Source: Geothrix oryzisoli
GTDB taxonomy: Bacteria; Acidobacteriota; Holophagae; Holophagales; Holophagaceae
Direction of reading: 5' to 3'
Length of the DNA stretch: 64,000 nt
NCBI RefSeq assembly: GCF_022808865.1
Contig: NZ_JAKZLB010000003.1
Location: 253,875 to 317,874 of the forward strand
Shown one piece after another: positions 41,271-49,021 of the stretch (its first letter is position 1; every line of letters starts with the position of its first letter). Position numbers and translations under genes: made by a program. A model generated the notes under the pieces. The model saw only the letters and a program-made list of their open reading frames with translations. It searched no databases and was not told the DNA's origin.

Positions 41271-43574
41271 GTGAGCCGGCGGGGGGGCCAGGGGCCGGGC
41301 GACGGCTCCACGGGTGAGGCCCGATCCTTGGAGCAGCGCGGTCGGCGGTTCCAGGATGCCATCACCAACTTCCTGCCCCGGATCGGCCGGATGGCCAAGG
41401 TGGGGGGCTGGAGCTTCGATGTGGACACGGGCGAGGGCTGGTGGACGGAAGAGGTCGCCCGTATCCACGACCTCGATCCCTCGACGCCCGCCTCCTCGGA
41501 GCTGGGACTGAGCTTCTACACGGCCGAGTCCCGGCCCCTGATCGAGCGGGCCATCCAGGAGGCCATCGAGAAGGGCCGTCCCTACGACTTGGAGCTGGAA
41601 CTGGTGAGCGCCAAGGGCGTGCGCAAGTGGGTGTGGACCCAGGGCCAGCCGGTGGTCATGGAGGGACGGGTGGTCCGGATCCAGGGCACCTTCCAGGACA
41701 TCACGGACCGCAAGCGCTCGGAATTGGCCCTCCGCGAAAGCCAGGAGCGCCTCCAGATGCTCATCGACCACGCCCCGGCGGCCCTGGCGATGTTCGACCG
41801 GGAGATGCGGTACCTCGCCGTGAGCCGGCGCTGGCTCAGCGACTTCCACCTGGGCGAGCAGGCCATCCTGGGGCGCTCCCACTACGAGATCTTCCCCGAG
41901 ATCCCCGAGGCGTGGCGGGAGGCCCACCGGCGGGGCCTGGCCGGCGAGGTGCTGCACTCCGAGGAGGACCGGTTCGTCCGGCAGGACGGGACCGTGTACT
42001 GGCGGCGCTGGGAACTCCGGCCCTGGCATGCCGCCGACGGGACCGTGGGCGGCATCGTGATCTTCTCGGAGGACATCACCGGGCGGGTGGAGGCGAGCCA
42101 GGCCCTTCGCGAGAGCGAGCAGCGCTTCCGCCTGGCCCTGCGGAACGCGCCGGTGTCGGTGGCCGTCCAGGATCGGGACCTGTGCTATGTCTGGGCCTAC
42201 AACCAGCGGACCGCCCGGGCGGAGGACGTGGTGGGCCGGCGCGATGCCGACCTGTTTTCGCCCGACCAGGCGGCCCGGCTGGATGCCCTGAAGCGGCAGG
42301 TGCTCGACGAGGGCGCGGAGATCCACCAGCAGATGTGGCTGGACCGCCCGGGGCGCCGCCTGTTCCTGGACCTGTACTGCGAGCCCATGCGGGACGCCGA
42401 GGGCCGGATCACGGGGGTGGGGACCGCGACCGTCGACCTGACCCCGATCCACAAGGCCGAGGAGGAGCGGCGGCGGCTCGAGGCCGAGGTCGCCCATGGG
42501 CAGAAGCTGGAGTCCCTCGGCGCCCTGGCGGGCGGTGTCTCCCACGACATGAACAACGTGCTGGCCGCCATCATGGCGGTGGCCTCCCTGCTCAAGGAGA
42601 AGCGCCAGGACGACCCGGATCTCGTGAAGGCCATGGACACCCTGCTCCATGCCGCGGGCCGGGGCCGGGACCTGGTGAAGGGGCTGACCGATTTCGCCCG
42701 CAGGGACCTCCCTGAGCCCCAGCCCCTGGACCTCAACGAGCTGGTCCGGAAGGAGGCCGCCCTCCTCCAGCGGACGACCCTGCAGAAGGTGGAGGTGGAG
42801 CTGGCGCTGACCGAGGGGCTCCCGCTGGTGATGGGCGATCCCAGCGCCATCTCCAACGCCCTCATGAACCTCTGCGTCAATTCCCTGGATGCCATGCCCG
42901 AGGGGGGCCGCCTCCGCCTCGCCACCCGCTCCGGCGCGGGCGGAAGGGTGGAGCTCGCGGTGGAGGACTCGGGCCACGGCATGCCGCCGGAGGTCCTGGC
43001 ACGGGCCCTGGAGCCCTTCTTCACCACGAAGCCGCCGGGCCGGGGCACCGGCCTGGGCCTGGCTCTGGTCTACGGCGTGATGAAGGCCCACGGCGGGCGG
43101 GTGGACCTCCACAGCACCCCAGGCCAGGGCACGGAGATCACCCTCGCCTTTCCGGGGTACCGGGCCGACCTTCCCTTCGACACCGGGATCCCCCCGGAGG
43201 AGGAGGTGCGGGCCCGGCGGCTCCGCATCCTGCTGGTGGACGACGACGAGCTGGTCCGGGGCACGGTGCCGGTCATGCTCGAGGCGCTGGGGCACGAGGT
43301 CCTGGCCACGGCCGGCGGACCCCAGGCCCTGGAGCGGCTCGCGGCGGGCCATGCCCCCGACCTCGTGATCCTCGACCTCAGCATGCCGGGCATGGACGGC
43401 GAGGTGACCCTGAAGCGCCTCCGGATCCTAAGGCCCGACCTGCCGGTCCTGCTGGCCACGGGCTACCGGGACGAGCGGGGCGACCGGATCCTCGAACGGG
43501 ACCCCGGCGTGGCGTTGATCCTGAAGCCGTTCACGCTCCTGGACCTCAAGGTGAAGCTGGGGCAGATCGGCTAG
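41271..43574 (+). CDS. hybrid sensor histidine kinase with PAS domains and C-terminal receiver
   Basis: A 767-residue soluble sensor kinase. Start GTG is chosen because GGAGGG lies nine bases upstream; the frame is open further but that part looks non-coding. Order: three PAS/PAC domains (about 40-155, 165-285, 290-405; for example GRVVRIQGTFQDITDRK), HisKA with the phospho-His near residue 425 in GGVSHDMNNVLAA, HATPase with NLCVNSLDA, DSGHGM and GTGLGLALVYG, then a receiver whose acceptor Asp is near 702 (LVILDLSMPG). No TM helix. There is no response regulator next door, so the partner is unknown. It ends five bases from the opposing lolD. Confidence 0.93.
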   Translation: MSRRGGQGPGDGSTGEARSLEQRGRRFQDAITNFLPRIGRMAKVGGWSFDVDTGEGWWTEEVARIHDLDPSTPASSELGLSFYTAESRPLIERAIQEAIEKGRPYDLELELVSAKGVRKWVWTQGQPVVMEGRVVRIQGTFQDITDRKRSELALRESQERLQMLIDHAPAALAMFDREMRYLAVSRRWLSDFHLGEQAILGRSHYEIFPEIPEAWREAHRRGLAGEVLHSEEDRFVRQDGTVYWRRWELRPWHAADGTVGGIVIFSEDITGRVEASQALRESEQRFRLALRNAPVSVAVQDRDLCYVWAYNQRTARAEDVVGRRDADLFSPDQAARLDALKRQVLDEGAEIHQQMWLDRPGRRLFLDLYCEPMRDAEGRITGVGTATVDLTPIHKAEEERRRLEAEVAHGQKLESLGALAGGVSHDMNNVLAAIMAVASLLKEKRQDDPDLVKAMDTLLHAAGRGRDLVKGLTDFARRDLPEPQPLDLNELVRKEAALLQRTTLQKVEVELALTEGLPLVMGDPSAISNALMNLCVNSLDAMPEGGRLRLATRSGAGGRVELAVEDSGHGMPPEVLARALEPFFTTKPPGRGTGLGLALVYGVMKAHGGRVDLHSTPGQGTEITLAFPGYRADLPFDTGIPPEEEVRARRLRILLVDDDELVRGTVPVMLEALGHEVLATAGGPQALERLAAGHAPDLVILDLSMPGMDGEVTLKRLRILRPDLPVLLATGYRDERGDRILERDPGVALILKPFTLLDLKVKLGQIG

Positions 43575-43579
43575 ATCGC

Positions 43580-44230
43580 CTAGCCCAACCTCACCGTCCG
43601 CATGCAGCGTCCGGCCAGGCCGGGGTTGTGGGTGACGAGCAGGGTGGTGGGGCGCAGCTCAGCGTGGAGGCTCAGCAGGAAGCCGAACACCTCCTCGGCG
43701 GTGGCGGGGTCGAGGTTACCGGTGGGCTCGTCCAGCAGCCAGAGGGTGGGCTTGCGCACCAGGGCGCGGGCCAGCCCGGCGCGGGCGGCTTGGCCGCCGG
43801 AGAGCTGGCCGGGCAGCCGCTCGCCCAGGTCGCCCAGGCCCACGGTGGCCAGCAGCCGGCCGATCCAGGCCTCGGCCTCGGCGGAGCCGTCGCCGTCGAT
43901 GAGCAGGGGCATGCGGAGGTTCTCCCGCACGGTGAACTCCGGCAGCAGGTGGGGCTGCTGGAAGGCCAGGCCCACCCGGCGGCGGCGGTAGAGGGCCCGG
44001 TCCTCGGCCCCCTCGGGCACGGGCTCGCCGCCCACGGCGATGCCGCCGCCTTCCCAGTGGTCGAGGCCCGCGACGCAGTTCAGGAGCGTGGTCTTGCCCA
44101 CCCCGGACACGCCCACGATGGCGCAGAGGCTGCCGGCCTCGACGGCCAGGGAGAAGCCGTCGAAGACCGGATGGGCGTTGCCGGGGTAGGTCTTGTGCAG
44201 GCCGGTGATGGAAAGGGGCTGTCCGATCAT
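43580..44230 (-). CDS. lolD: lipoprotein-releasing ABC transporter ATP-binding protein LolD
   Basis: A 216-residue ATPase of the MacB/LolD type. P-loop GVSGVGKTT, Q-loop FQQPHLLPEFTVREN, signature LSGGQAARAGLARAL, Walker B LWLLDEPTGNLD and switch His in LLVTHNP. FQQPHLLPEFT is characteristic of LolD. Its ATG overlaps the stop of the permease gene, so the pair forms one transporter that detaches lipoproteins from the inner membrane for outer-membrane delivery. Confidence 0.93.
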   Translation of the reverse strand: MIGQPLSITGLHKTYPGNAHPVFDGFSLAVEAGSLCAIVGVSGVGKTTLLNCVAGLDHWEGGGIAVGGEPVPEGAEDRALYRRRRVGLAFQQPHLLPEFTVRENLRMPLLIDGDGSAEAEAWIGRLLATVGLGDLGERLPGQLSGGQAARAGLARALVRKPTLWLLDEPTGNLDPATAEEVFGFLLSLHAELRPTTLLVTHNPGLAGRCMRTVRLG

Positions 44231-45453
44231 TCGGCCCTCAGCGCGTCGACGGGGTCCAGGGCCGCGGCCTTCCGGGCGGGATAGCGGGCGGCCAGCCAGG
44301 AGACCAGCAGGGGGAAGAGGCCCACCAGCAGGACATCCAGCAGCTTCAGGCGGAAGGGCATGTAGGTGATGAAGTCGTAGACGGCGGCGGGCAGCTTCAG
44401 CAGCTTGTAGTGGTCGAGGATCAGGCAGAGGGGCACGCTGGTGCCCAGGCCCCAGGCCGTGCCCGCAGCGCCGATGCGGAGGCCCTGGAGCTCGAAGAGG
44501 CGCTGGATCTGCTTCGGGGTGGCGCCCAGGGCCAGCAGCACGCCCAGGTCCCGCCGCTTCTCCGTCACCAGCAGCACCAGGGAGGCCACGATGTTGAAGG
44601 CGGCCACCAGCACGATGAGGCTGAAGACCGCTGCAAATCCCCATTTTTCCAACGCTAGCGCGGCAAAGAAGGTCTTGTTGGACTCCCGCAGGTCCGTGGC
44701 CTGGTAGGCGGGGCCCAGGGTCTCGAGCACCAGGGGCTTCACCTGCTCGATGGCATCGATGCTCTTGGCGCGGACCTCGATCATCTCGGCCCGGCCGTCG
44801 GACCGGGCGATCCGCATGGCGTCCGCCAGGTGGATGAAGGCCCAGGTCTTGTCGTACTCGGAGCTGTGGCTGTAGAAGGTGCCAGCCACCCGGAAGGCCG
44901 CCACCTTGGGCTGCTGTCCGCCCAAGCCCAGCTCCAGGCGGAAGAAGGCCAGGGCCACCGTGTCCCCCACGCGGAGGCTGAGGCGCTGGGCCAGTTCCTT
45001 GCCCAGGATGATCTCGCCCTCCTGCAGCTGCTCCACGGGGAAGGGCTTCATGGAGTCGAAGATGCTGGAGGTGCCGTGGGCCGTGGCCGGGTCCACGGCC
45101 TTCACGACCACGGGCTCCGGCGGCATCTCGCTGCCGGCCGGGCGCAGCAGCCCTTTCTCGAGCCGGATGGGCGAGGCGGCCTGGACGCCGGGTACGGCCC
45201 GGATGGTCTTCAGGGCGCCCTCGGTGTCGGGGATGTCCCCGGCGAGGTTGAACACCGTGAAGTGCGCCGTGGCGCTGAAGAGGGTGGCCTGGACCTCTTC
45301 GCGGATCCCGGTCATCAAGGCCAGCGTCACCACCATGGCGAAGACGCCGAGGGCTGTCCCGAAGCGGGTGAGGAGGACCATGATCCGCACGAAGGCCCCC
45401 TTGCGGTGGGTCTTCAGGTAGCGGTCGGCGATGGTGCGTTCGAACAGGGCCAT
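44227..45453 (-). CDS. LolC/LolE-type lipoprotein-releasing permease
   Basis: A 408-residue inner-membrane permease with one N-terminal TM helix (about 27-48), a large periplasmic MacB-like domain, and three C-terminal TM helices (about 275-300, 325-350, 368-390). AFNIVASLVLLVTEKRRDLGVLLALGATPKQI is the FtsX-domain signature. A single permease gene is present, so it may work as a homodimer (LolF-like) rather than a LolC/LolE pair. Confidence 0.92.
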   Translation of the reverse strand: MALFERTIADRYLKTHRKGAFVRIMVLLTRFGTALGVFAMVVTLALMTGIREEVQATLFSATAHFTVFNLAGDIPDTEGALKTIRAVPGVQAASPIRLEKGLLRPAGSEMPPEPVVVKAVDPATAHGTSSIFDSMKPFPVEQLQEGEIILGKELAQRLSLRVGDTVALAFFRLELGLGGQQPKVAAFRVAGTFYSHSSEYDKTWAFIHLADAMRIARSDGRAEMIEVRAKSIDAIEQVKPLVLETLGPAYQATDLRESNKTFFAALALEKWGFAAVFSLIVLVAAFNIVASLVLLVTEKRRDLGVLLALGATPKQIQRLFELQGLRIGAAGTAWGLGTSVPLCLILDHYKLLKLPAAVYDFITYMPFRLKLLDVLLVGLFPLLVSWLAARYPARKAAALDPVDALRAE

Positions 45454-45550
45454 GGCACCAGAGTAGCCGGAGGGCCGCCCGCCCGGCGCCGGCGCCTGGT
45501 TCCTGCTCAGGGGGCTTGATTATTGTCCTCCGGCACGGCAGCTTTGGCTC

Positions 45551-46738
45551 ATGGCCGAAACCCCTCCCCGCTGTCTGCTCATCGCCCGCCAGGGCCCCGA
45601 AGACCGGGAGGAGCCCATCGAGGACCACCTGCTGGAGCTGGCCGAGCTGGCCCGCAGCTGCGGCTTCGAGGTCTGGGCCCGGCGGCGCCTGAAACGGCCC
45701 CAGATCGCGCCCAGGACCTTCTATGGCTCCGGCCAGCTCCAGGCCCTGGCCGAGGAGGCGGCCCGGCAGGGGGTGCGCCACCTCATCTGCGACGACGAGC
45801 TGAGCGGCAGCCAGGTGAACGCCATCGGCAAGCAGACCAACCTCATCTGCCTCGACCGCACGGGGCTCATCCTCAGCATCTTCGAGCAGCGGGCCCAGAG
45901 CCGGGAGGCCAAGGCCCAGGTGGAGCTGGCCCGGCTCGAGTACGAGCTGCCCCGTCTCAAGGGGGCCTGGACCCACCTGGAGCGCCAGGGGGGTGGCGTG
46001 GGCCTGCGCGGGGGCCCAGGGGAGACCCAGATCGAGGTGGACCGCCGCATGATCCGCACCCGCATCAGCCAGCTCAAGCGGGAGCTCACCCACCTGGAGC
46101 AGGTGCGGGAGACCCAGCGCCAGGGCCGGCCCCAGGGCCTGCCCCGGGTGGCCCTGGTGGGCTACACCAACGCGGGGAAGACCACCCTCCTGAAGGCCCT
46201 CACGGGGGAAGGTGAGCCCCGGGACCTGCTCTTCGCCACGCTCGACACCACCACCCGCAAGGCCTGGCTGGGCCAGGACTTCGATCCCGACACCGGCGCG
46301 GGCAGCCTGGAGCCCAAGCACTGCCTGGTGGCCGATACCGTGGGCTTCATCCGCAAGCTGCCCCACCAGCTGGTGGCGGCCTTCCGCAGCACCCTGGGGG
46401 AGGTCCGCACGGCGGATGCCCTGCTGGTGGTGGCCGATGCCGCTCATCCGGATCTGGAGGACCACCTGCGGGTGGTGGGAGCGACCCTCCGCGAGATCGG
46501 CTGCGCCCCCGAGGATGGCGATGCCCAGCCCCGCCTCCTGGTGCTGAACCAGGTGGATCGGCTGCACCGGCCCCAGAAGCTGGACCTGAAGAAGCGCCAC
46601 CCGGGGGCGGTCCAGGCCTGCGCCATCCAGGGCACCGGCCTCCCCGAGATCCGCAGCTGGCTGCGGGAGCTGATTCCCGGGCCGCCCAAACCCCGGGAAC
46701 TGGAGGACTGGGAACTGCCGGACCCGGCCTATTCCTGA
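45551..46738 (+). CDS. hflX: ribosome-associated GTPase HflX
   Basis: GTPase that splits stalled ribosomes under stress. 395 residues. N-terminal nucleotide-binding and coiled-coil domain (RTFYGSGQLQAL, GPGETQIEVDRRMIR), then the G domain with G1 GYTNAGKTT near residue 203, G2 LFATLDTTTR, G3 DTVGFI and G4 NQVD. The N-terminal GPGETQ motif is specific for HflX. Ends tail to tail with the DUF4149 gene, overlapping by ten bases. Divergent from the Lol permease. Confidence 0.95.
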   Translation: MAETPPRCLLIARQGPEDREEPIEDHLLELAELARSCGFEVWARRRLKRPQIAPRTFYGSGQLQALAEEAARQGVRHLICDDELSGSQVNAIGKQTNLICLDRTGLILSIFEQRAQSREAKAQVELARLEYELPRLKGAWTHLERQGGGVGLRGGPGETQIEVDRRMIRTRISQLKRELTHLEQVRETQRQGRPQGLPRVALVGYTNAGKTTLLKALTGEGEPRDLLFATLDTTTRKAWLGQDFDPDTGAGSLEPKHCLVADTVGFIRKLPHQLVAAFRSTLGEVRTADALLVVADAAHPDLEDHLRVVGATLREIGCAPEDGDAQPRLLVLNQVDRLHRPQKLDLKKRHPGAVQACAIQGTGLPEIRSWLRELIPGPPKPRELEDWELPDPAYS

Positions 46739-47241
46739 TCGCCCCGGGGCAGCATCCCCACCGTGGCCGCCAGCCCCAGGGCCAGCAGGATGCGCAGGAA
46801 GAAGAGGTTGCGGCTGATGCCATGGGCCTTGTTGTAGGCCACGCGGTCCGCGTGCTCCGGCGCCAGAGTCTCGATGGGAGCGCCGATGCGGGCGCGGATG
46901 GCCCGCACCTTGGGCGTCACCACGAAGGTGCTGGCCAGGCACATGAGCATGGCCACCAGCCAGGCGGCGCTCCAGAGGCGGATGGGGCCGATGATCTCCT
47001 CCTTCACCTCGGCCATCCAGCGCGCGCCCCAGCTGAGGCCGGCCAGCCCGAAGACCGTCCAGGCCGCCCAGTCCAGGCGTCCGAGGATCAGTCCGGCGAT
47101 GTGCCCCGCCAGGTCGCGGCTGGGCAGCTCACGGAAGAAGACCGGCGCGGAGAACACGCCGAAGCCGAGGGCCGCCCCCGCCCAGAGGAGCAGGAGGGCC
47201 ACCGAAATGCGGTCAAGACGGCGAAGGGTGGTGGGGCTCAT
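46729..47241 (-). CDS. DUF4149-family membrane protein
   Basis: A 170-residue protein with four TM helices (about 12-34, 55-72, 90-110, 145-163), similar in layout to DUF4149/TMEM205-like proteins. No catalytic motif is seen. The loop before the last helix is charged (APEHADRVAYNKAHGIS), a pattern typical of the family. It lies 30 bases downstream of the pseudopilin gene on the same strand. Function unknown. Confidence 0.75.
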   Translation of the reverse strand: MSPTTLRRLDRISVALLLLWAGAALGFGVFSAPVFFRELPSRDLAGHIAGLILGRLDWAAWTVFGLAGLSWGARWMAEVKEEIIGPIRLWSAAWLVAMLMCLASTFVVTPKVRAIRARIGAPIETLAPEHADRVAYNKAHGISRNLFFLRILLALGLAATVGMLPRGDQE

Positions 47242-47271
47242 GGATTCCTGGACCGAAGGCTGGCGACCGCC

Positions 47272-47676
47272 CTACCACTCGTTGTAGGGGATCTGGTTGA
47301 TGGGGCTCTTGTCGGCCGAGCCGCTCCGCACGCGGAAGACGCCCAGTTCGGCATCGGGGTTGTCGGGATCCGGGGGCTCCAGTTCCAGCTGCCAGGTGTC
47401 CCGGGATTGGGTGATGGGATCCCAGGGGATGTCCCGCAGGTAGCCCAGTTCCCGCAGAGGGGCCAGGCTGGAGGGGTATTTGCCGCGGTCCGCCCGGTAC
47501 TGCTCCAGGGCGTGGTTGATCTGGAAGAGGTTCTCCTTGAGTACGGCCTCGCGGGCCACGGTCGTCTTGTACCGGTACCCCACCAGGCCCACGGTGGTGA
47601 GCAGGGCCAGGATGGTCATGACGACCAGCAGTTCCATCAAGGTGAACCCGCGCTGGCGGGAAGGGAAAAAGCGCAT
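47272..47676 (-). CDS. type II secretion/type IV pilus pseudopilin (GspG-like)
   Basis: A 134-residue class III signal-peptide protein. The leader MRFFPSRQRG is cut before FTLMELLVVMTILALL, the methylated Phe and Glu5 being present. The C-terminal globular part has GKYPSSLAPLRELGYLRDIPWDP, like the GspG/PulG major pseudopilin. No other secretion genes are nearby, so it must work with a system encoded elsewhere. Confidence 0.9.
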   Translation of the reverse strand: MRFFPSRQRGFTLMELLVVMTILALLTTVGLVGYRYKTTVAREAVLKENLFQINHALEQYRADRGKYPSSLAPLRELGYLRDIPWDPITQSRDTWQLELEPPDPDNPDAELGVFRVRSGSADKSPINQIPYNEW

Positions 47677-47732
47677 GGGATTACCTTACCTCAGTCTGGA
47701 GACCGGGGGCAGGAAGCTGGCTCCAGTCGGTC

Positions 47733-48842
47733 TCAGAGCACGCCGCGCTTCTTCTGATCGAGCTCAATGGAGTCGTACAGCGCCTGGAAGTTGCCCTCGC
47801 CGAAACCCATATTCCCCCGGCGCTGGATGATCTCGAAGAAGAGCGGCCCCAGCTGGTCCTCGGTGAAGATCTGGAGCAGGTAGCCGGTCCCGTCGCCGTC
47901 GATCTGGATGCCCAGTTCCTTCGCCTCCTCGAGGCTCTCCTGTACGGTGTAGCCGCTTGAGGCGATGCGGCCGGGCAGCAGCTCGTAATAGGTGTCCGGC
48001 ACGCGGAGGAACTTGAACCCCTGGGCCTGGAGGGTGCGCAGGGTGTGGAAGATGTCGTTGGTGGACAGGGCGATGTGCTGCACGCCCTGTCCCTTGTGCC
48101 GGTTCACATACTCCTGCACTTGGCTCTTCTCGTCCGTGGGCTGGTTGATGGGGATGATCACGCGGTTGTTGGCGCTCTGCACGACCTTGGAATCCAGGCC
48201 CGTGCCCAGGGCGCCGCGGATGTGGAACTCGCGGGTGACGACGAAGCCGTAGACGCGCTCGTAGAAGTCCACCAGGGCGTCCATCTCGGCGGGGCCCACG
48301 TTGTTGGTGAGGTGGTCCACCCGGACGAGGCCCGGGTTGCAGAGCGCCGGGGCCTCGTCCGGCGCCAGTCCGGGCCAGAAGGTGGCCGGCTCGCCCTTGC
48401 GCTCGACCAGGAAGTTCCAGACGTCGCCCACGCCCTGGATGGCCGCGAAGCGGACCGAGCCCGCGCCGAGGGCATGGATCTCGGGCTCCAGCATCACGCG
48501 GGCCCCCTGGGCGCGGGCCTGGGCGAGGGCGGTCCCCAGATCCTCGACCTCGAAGTTGAGGGCGCAGACGCCCTCGCCGTGGGCCTGGAAGTAGCGGCCG
48601 GCCGGGTGGCTCCCGTCCGCCTCGAAGATCAGGATGTCCATGCGCTGCTGGCGCAGGTGCATGACGCTTCCCCAGGCGTGCTTTCCGCTGGCCAGCCGGG
48701 CGAACCCCAGGCGCCGGTAGAGGGGCTCCAGGCGGGCGATGGAACCGGTCAGCTGGAAGTGGTCGATGCCCACCAGCCCCAGGGGGTTGCTGGCGGCTTT
48801 CTGGTGGGAGGGTGCGGTGAGGGCGAAGCTGGGAGCGGACAT
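47733..48842 (-). CDS. hppD: 4-hydroxyphenylpyruvate dioxygenase
   Basis: Non-heme iron dioxygenase converting 4-hydroxyphenylpyruvate to homogentisate in tyrosine breakdown. 369 residues. The iron ligands are H177 (RVDHLTNNV), H256 (GVQHIALST) and E337 (LFFEIIQR). The C-terminal helix MGFGEGNFQALYDSIELDQ is typical. No homogentisate dioxygenase is adjacent. It has its own promoter region immediately after the infB terminator. Together with the pterin-carbinolamine dehydratase at 56 kb it hints at Phe/Tyr catabolism. Confidence 0.96.
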   Translation of the reverse strand: MSAPSFALTAPSHQKAASNPLGLVGIDHFQLTGSIARLEPLYRRLGFARLASGKHAWGSVMHLRQQRMDILIFEADGSHPAGRYFQAHGEGVCALNFEVEDLGTALAQARAQGARVMLEPEIHALGAGSVRFAAIQGVGDVWNFLVERKGEPATFWPGLAPDEAPALCNPGLVRVDHLTNNVGPAEMDALVDFYERVYGFVVTREFHIRGALGTGLDSKVVQSANNRVIIPINQPTDEKSQVQEYVNRHKGQGVQHIALSTNDIFHTLRTLQAQGFKFLRVPDTYYELLPGRIASSGYTVQESLEEAKELGIQIDGDGTGYLLQIFTEDQLGPLFFEIIQRRGNMGFGEGNFQALYDSIELDQKKRGVL

Positions 48843-48903
48843 GGAGACCTCGTCGGAGCGGACCGCCCAGTCTGCTGCCGAAGGGGCGTGACGAGAATCA
48901 CAT

Positions 48904-48951
48904 GTAAACGGTTACTTCAATATAATCAGCATTTAAATACCATTGAGTCAA
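48904..48951 (-). promoter_or_regulatory. candidate hppD promoter with a palindromic operator
   Basis: In an AT-rich pocket the minus strand has TTGACT (48951-48946), then about 17-20 bases, then a -10 region around 48928-48920 (TGATTATAT). GTAAACGGTTAC at 48904-48915 is a near-palindrome that would overlap the start point, resembling LacI-type half sites. The reading of the -10 is uncertain by a few bases. Confidence 0.45.
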
Positions 48952-48963
48952 TTATGGAGTTCA

Positions 48964-48995
48964 ATGAAAAACGGGCCCGCGTGGCGGGCCCGTTT
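48964..48995 (-). terminator. intrinsic terminator of rimP-nusA-infB
   Basis: On the minus strand AAACGGGCCCGC, loop CAC, GCGGGCCCGTTT makes a 12-bp stem that runs into TTTTT. It lies 26 bases after the infB stop and just before the hppD promoter. Confidence 0.9.
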
Positions 48996-49021
48996 CCGAT
49001 CTGCGCCAGGCGCAGGGCGTC

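Noticed and set aside
44231-46942. N-terminal extension of the lolD frame over 2.7 kb
   Set aside because: Only the last 216 codons match an ABC ATPase. The rest is antisense or out of frame to hflX and the Lol permease, and the ATGA overlap marks the real start.
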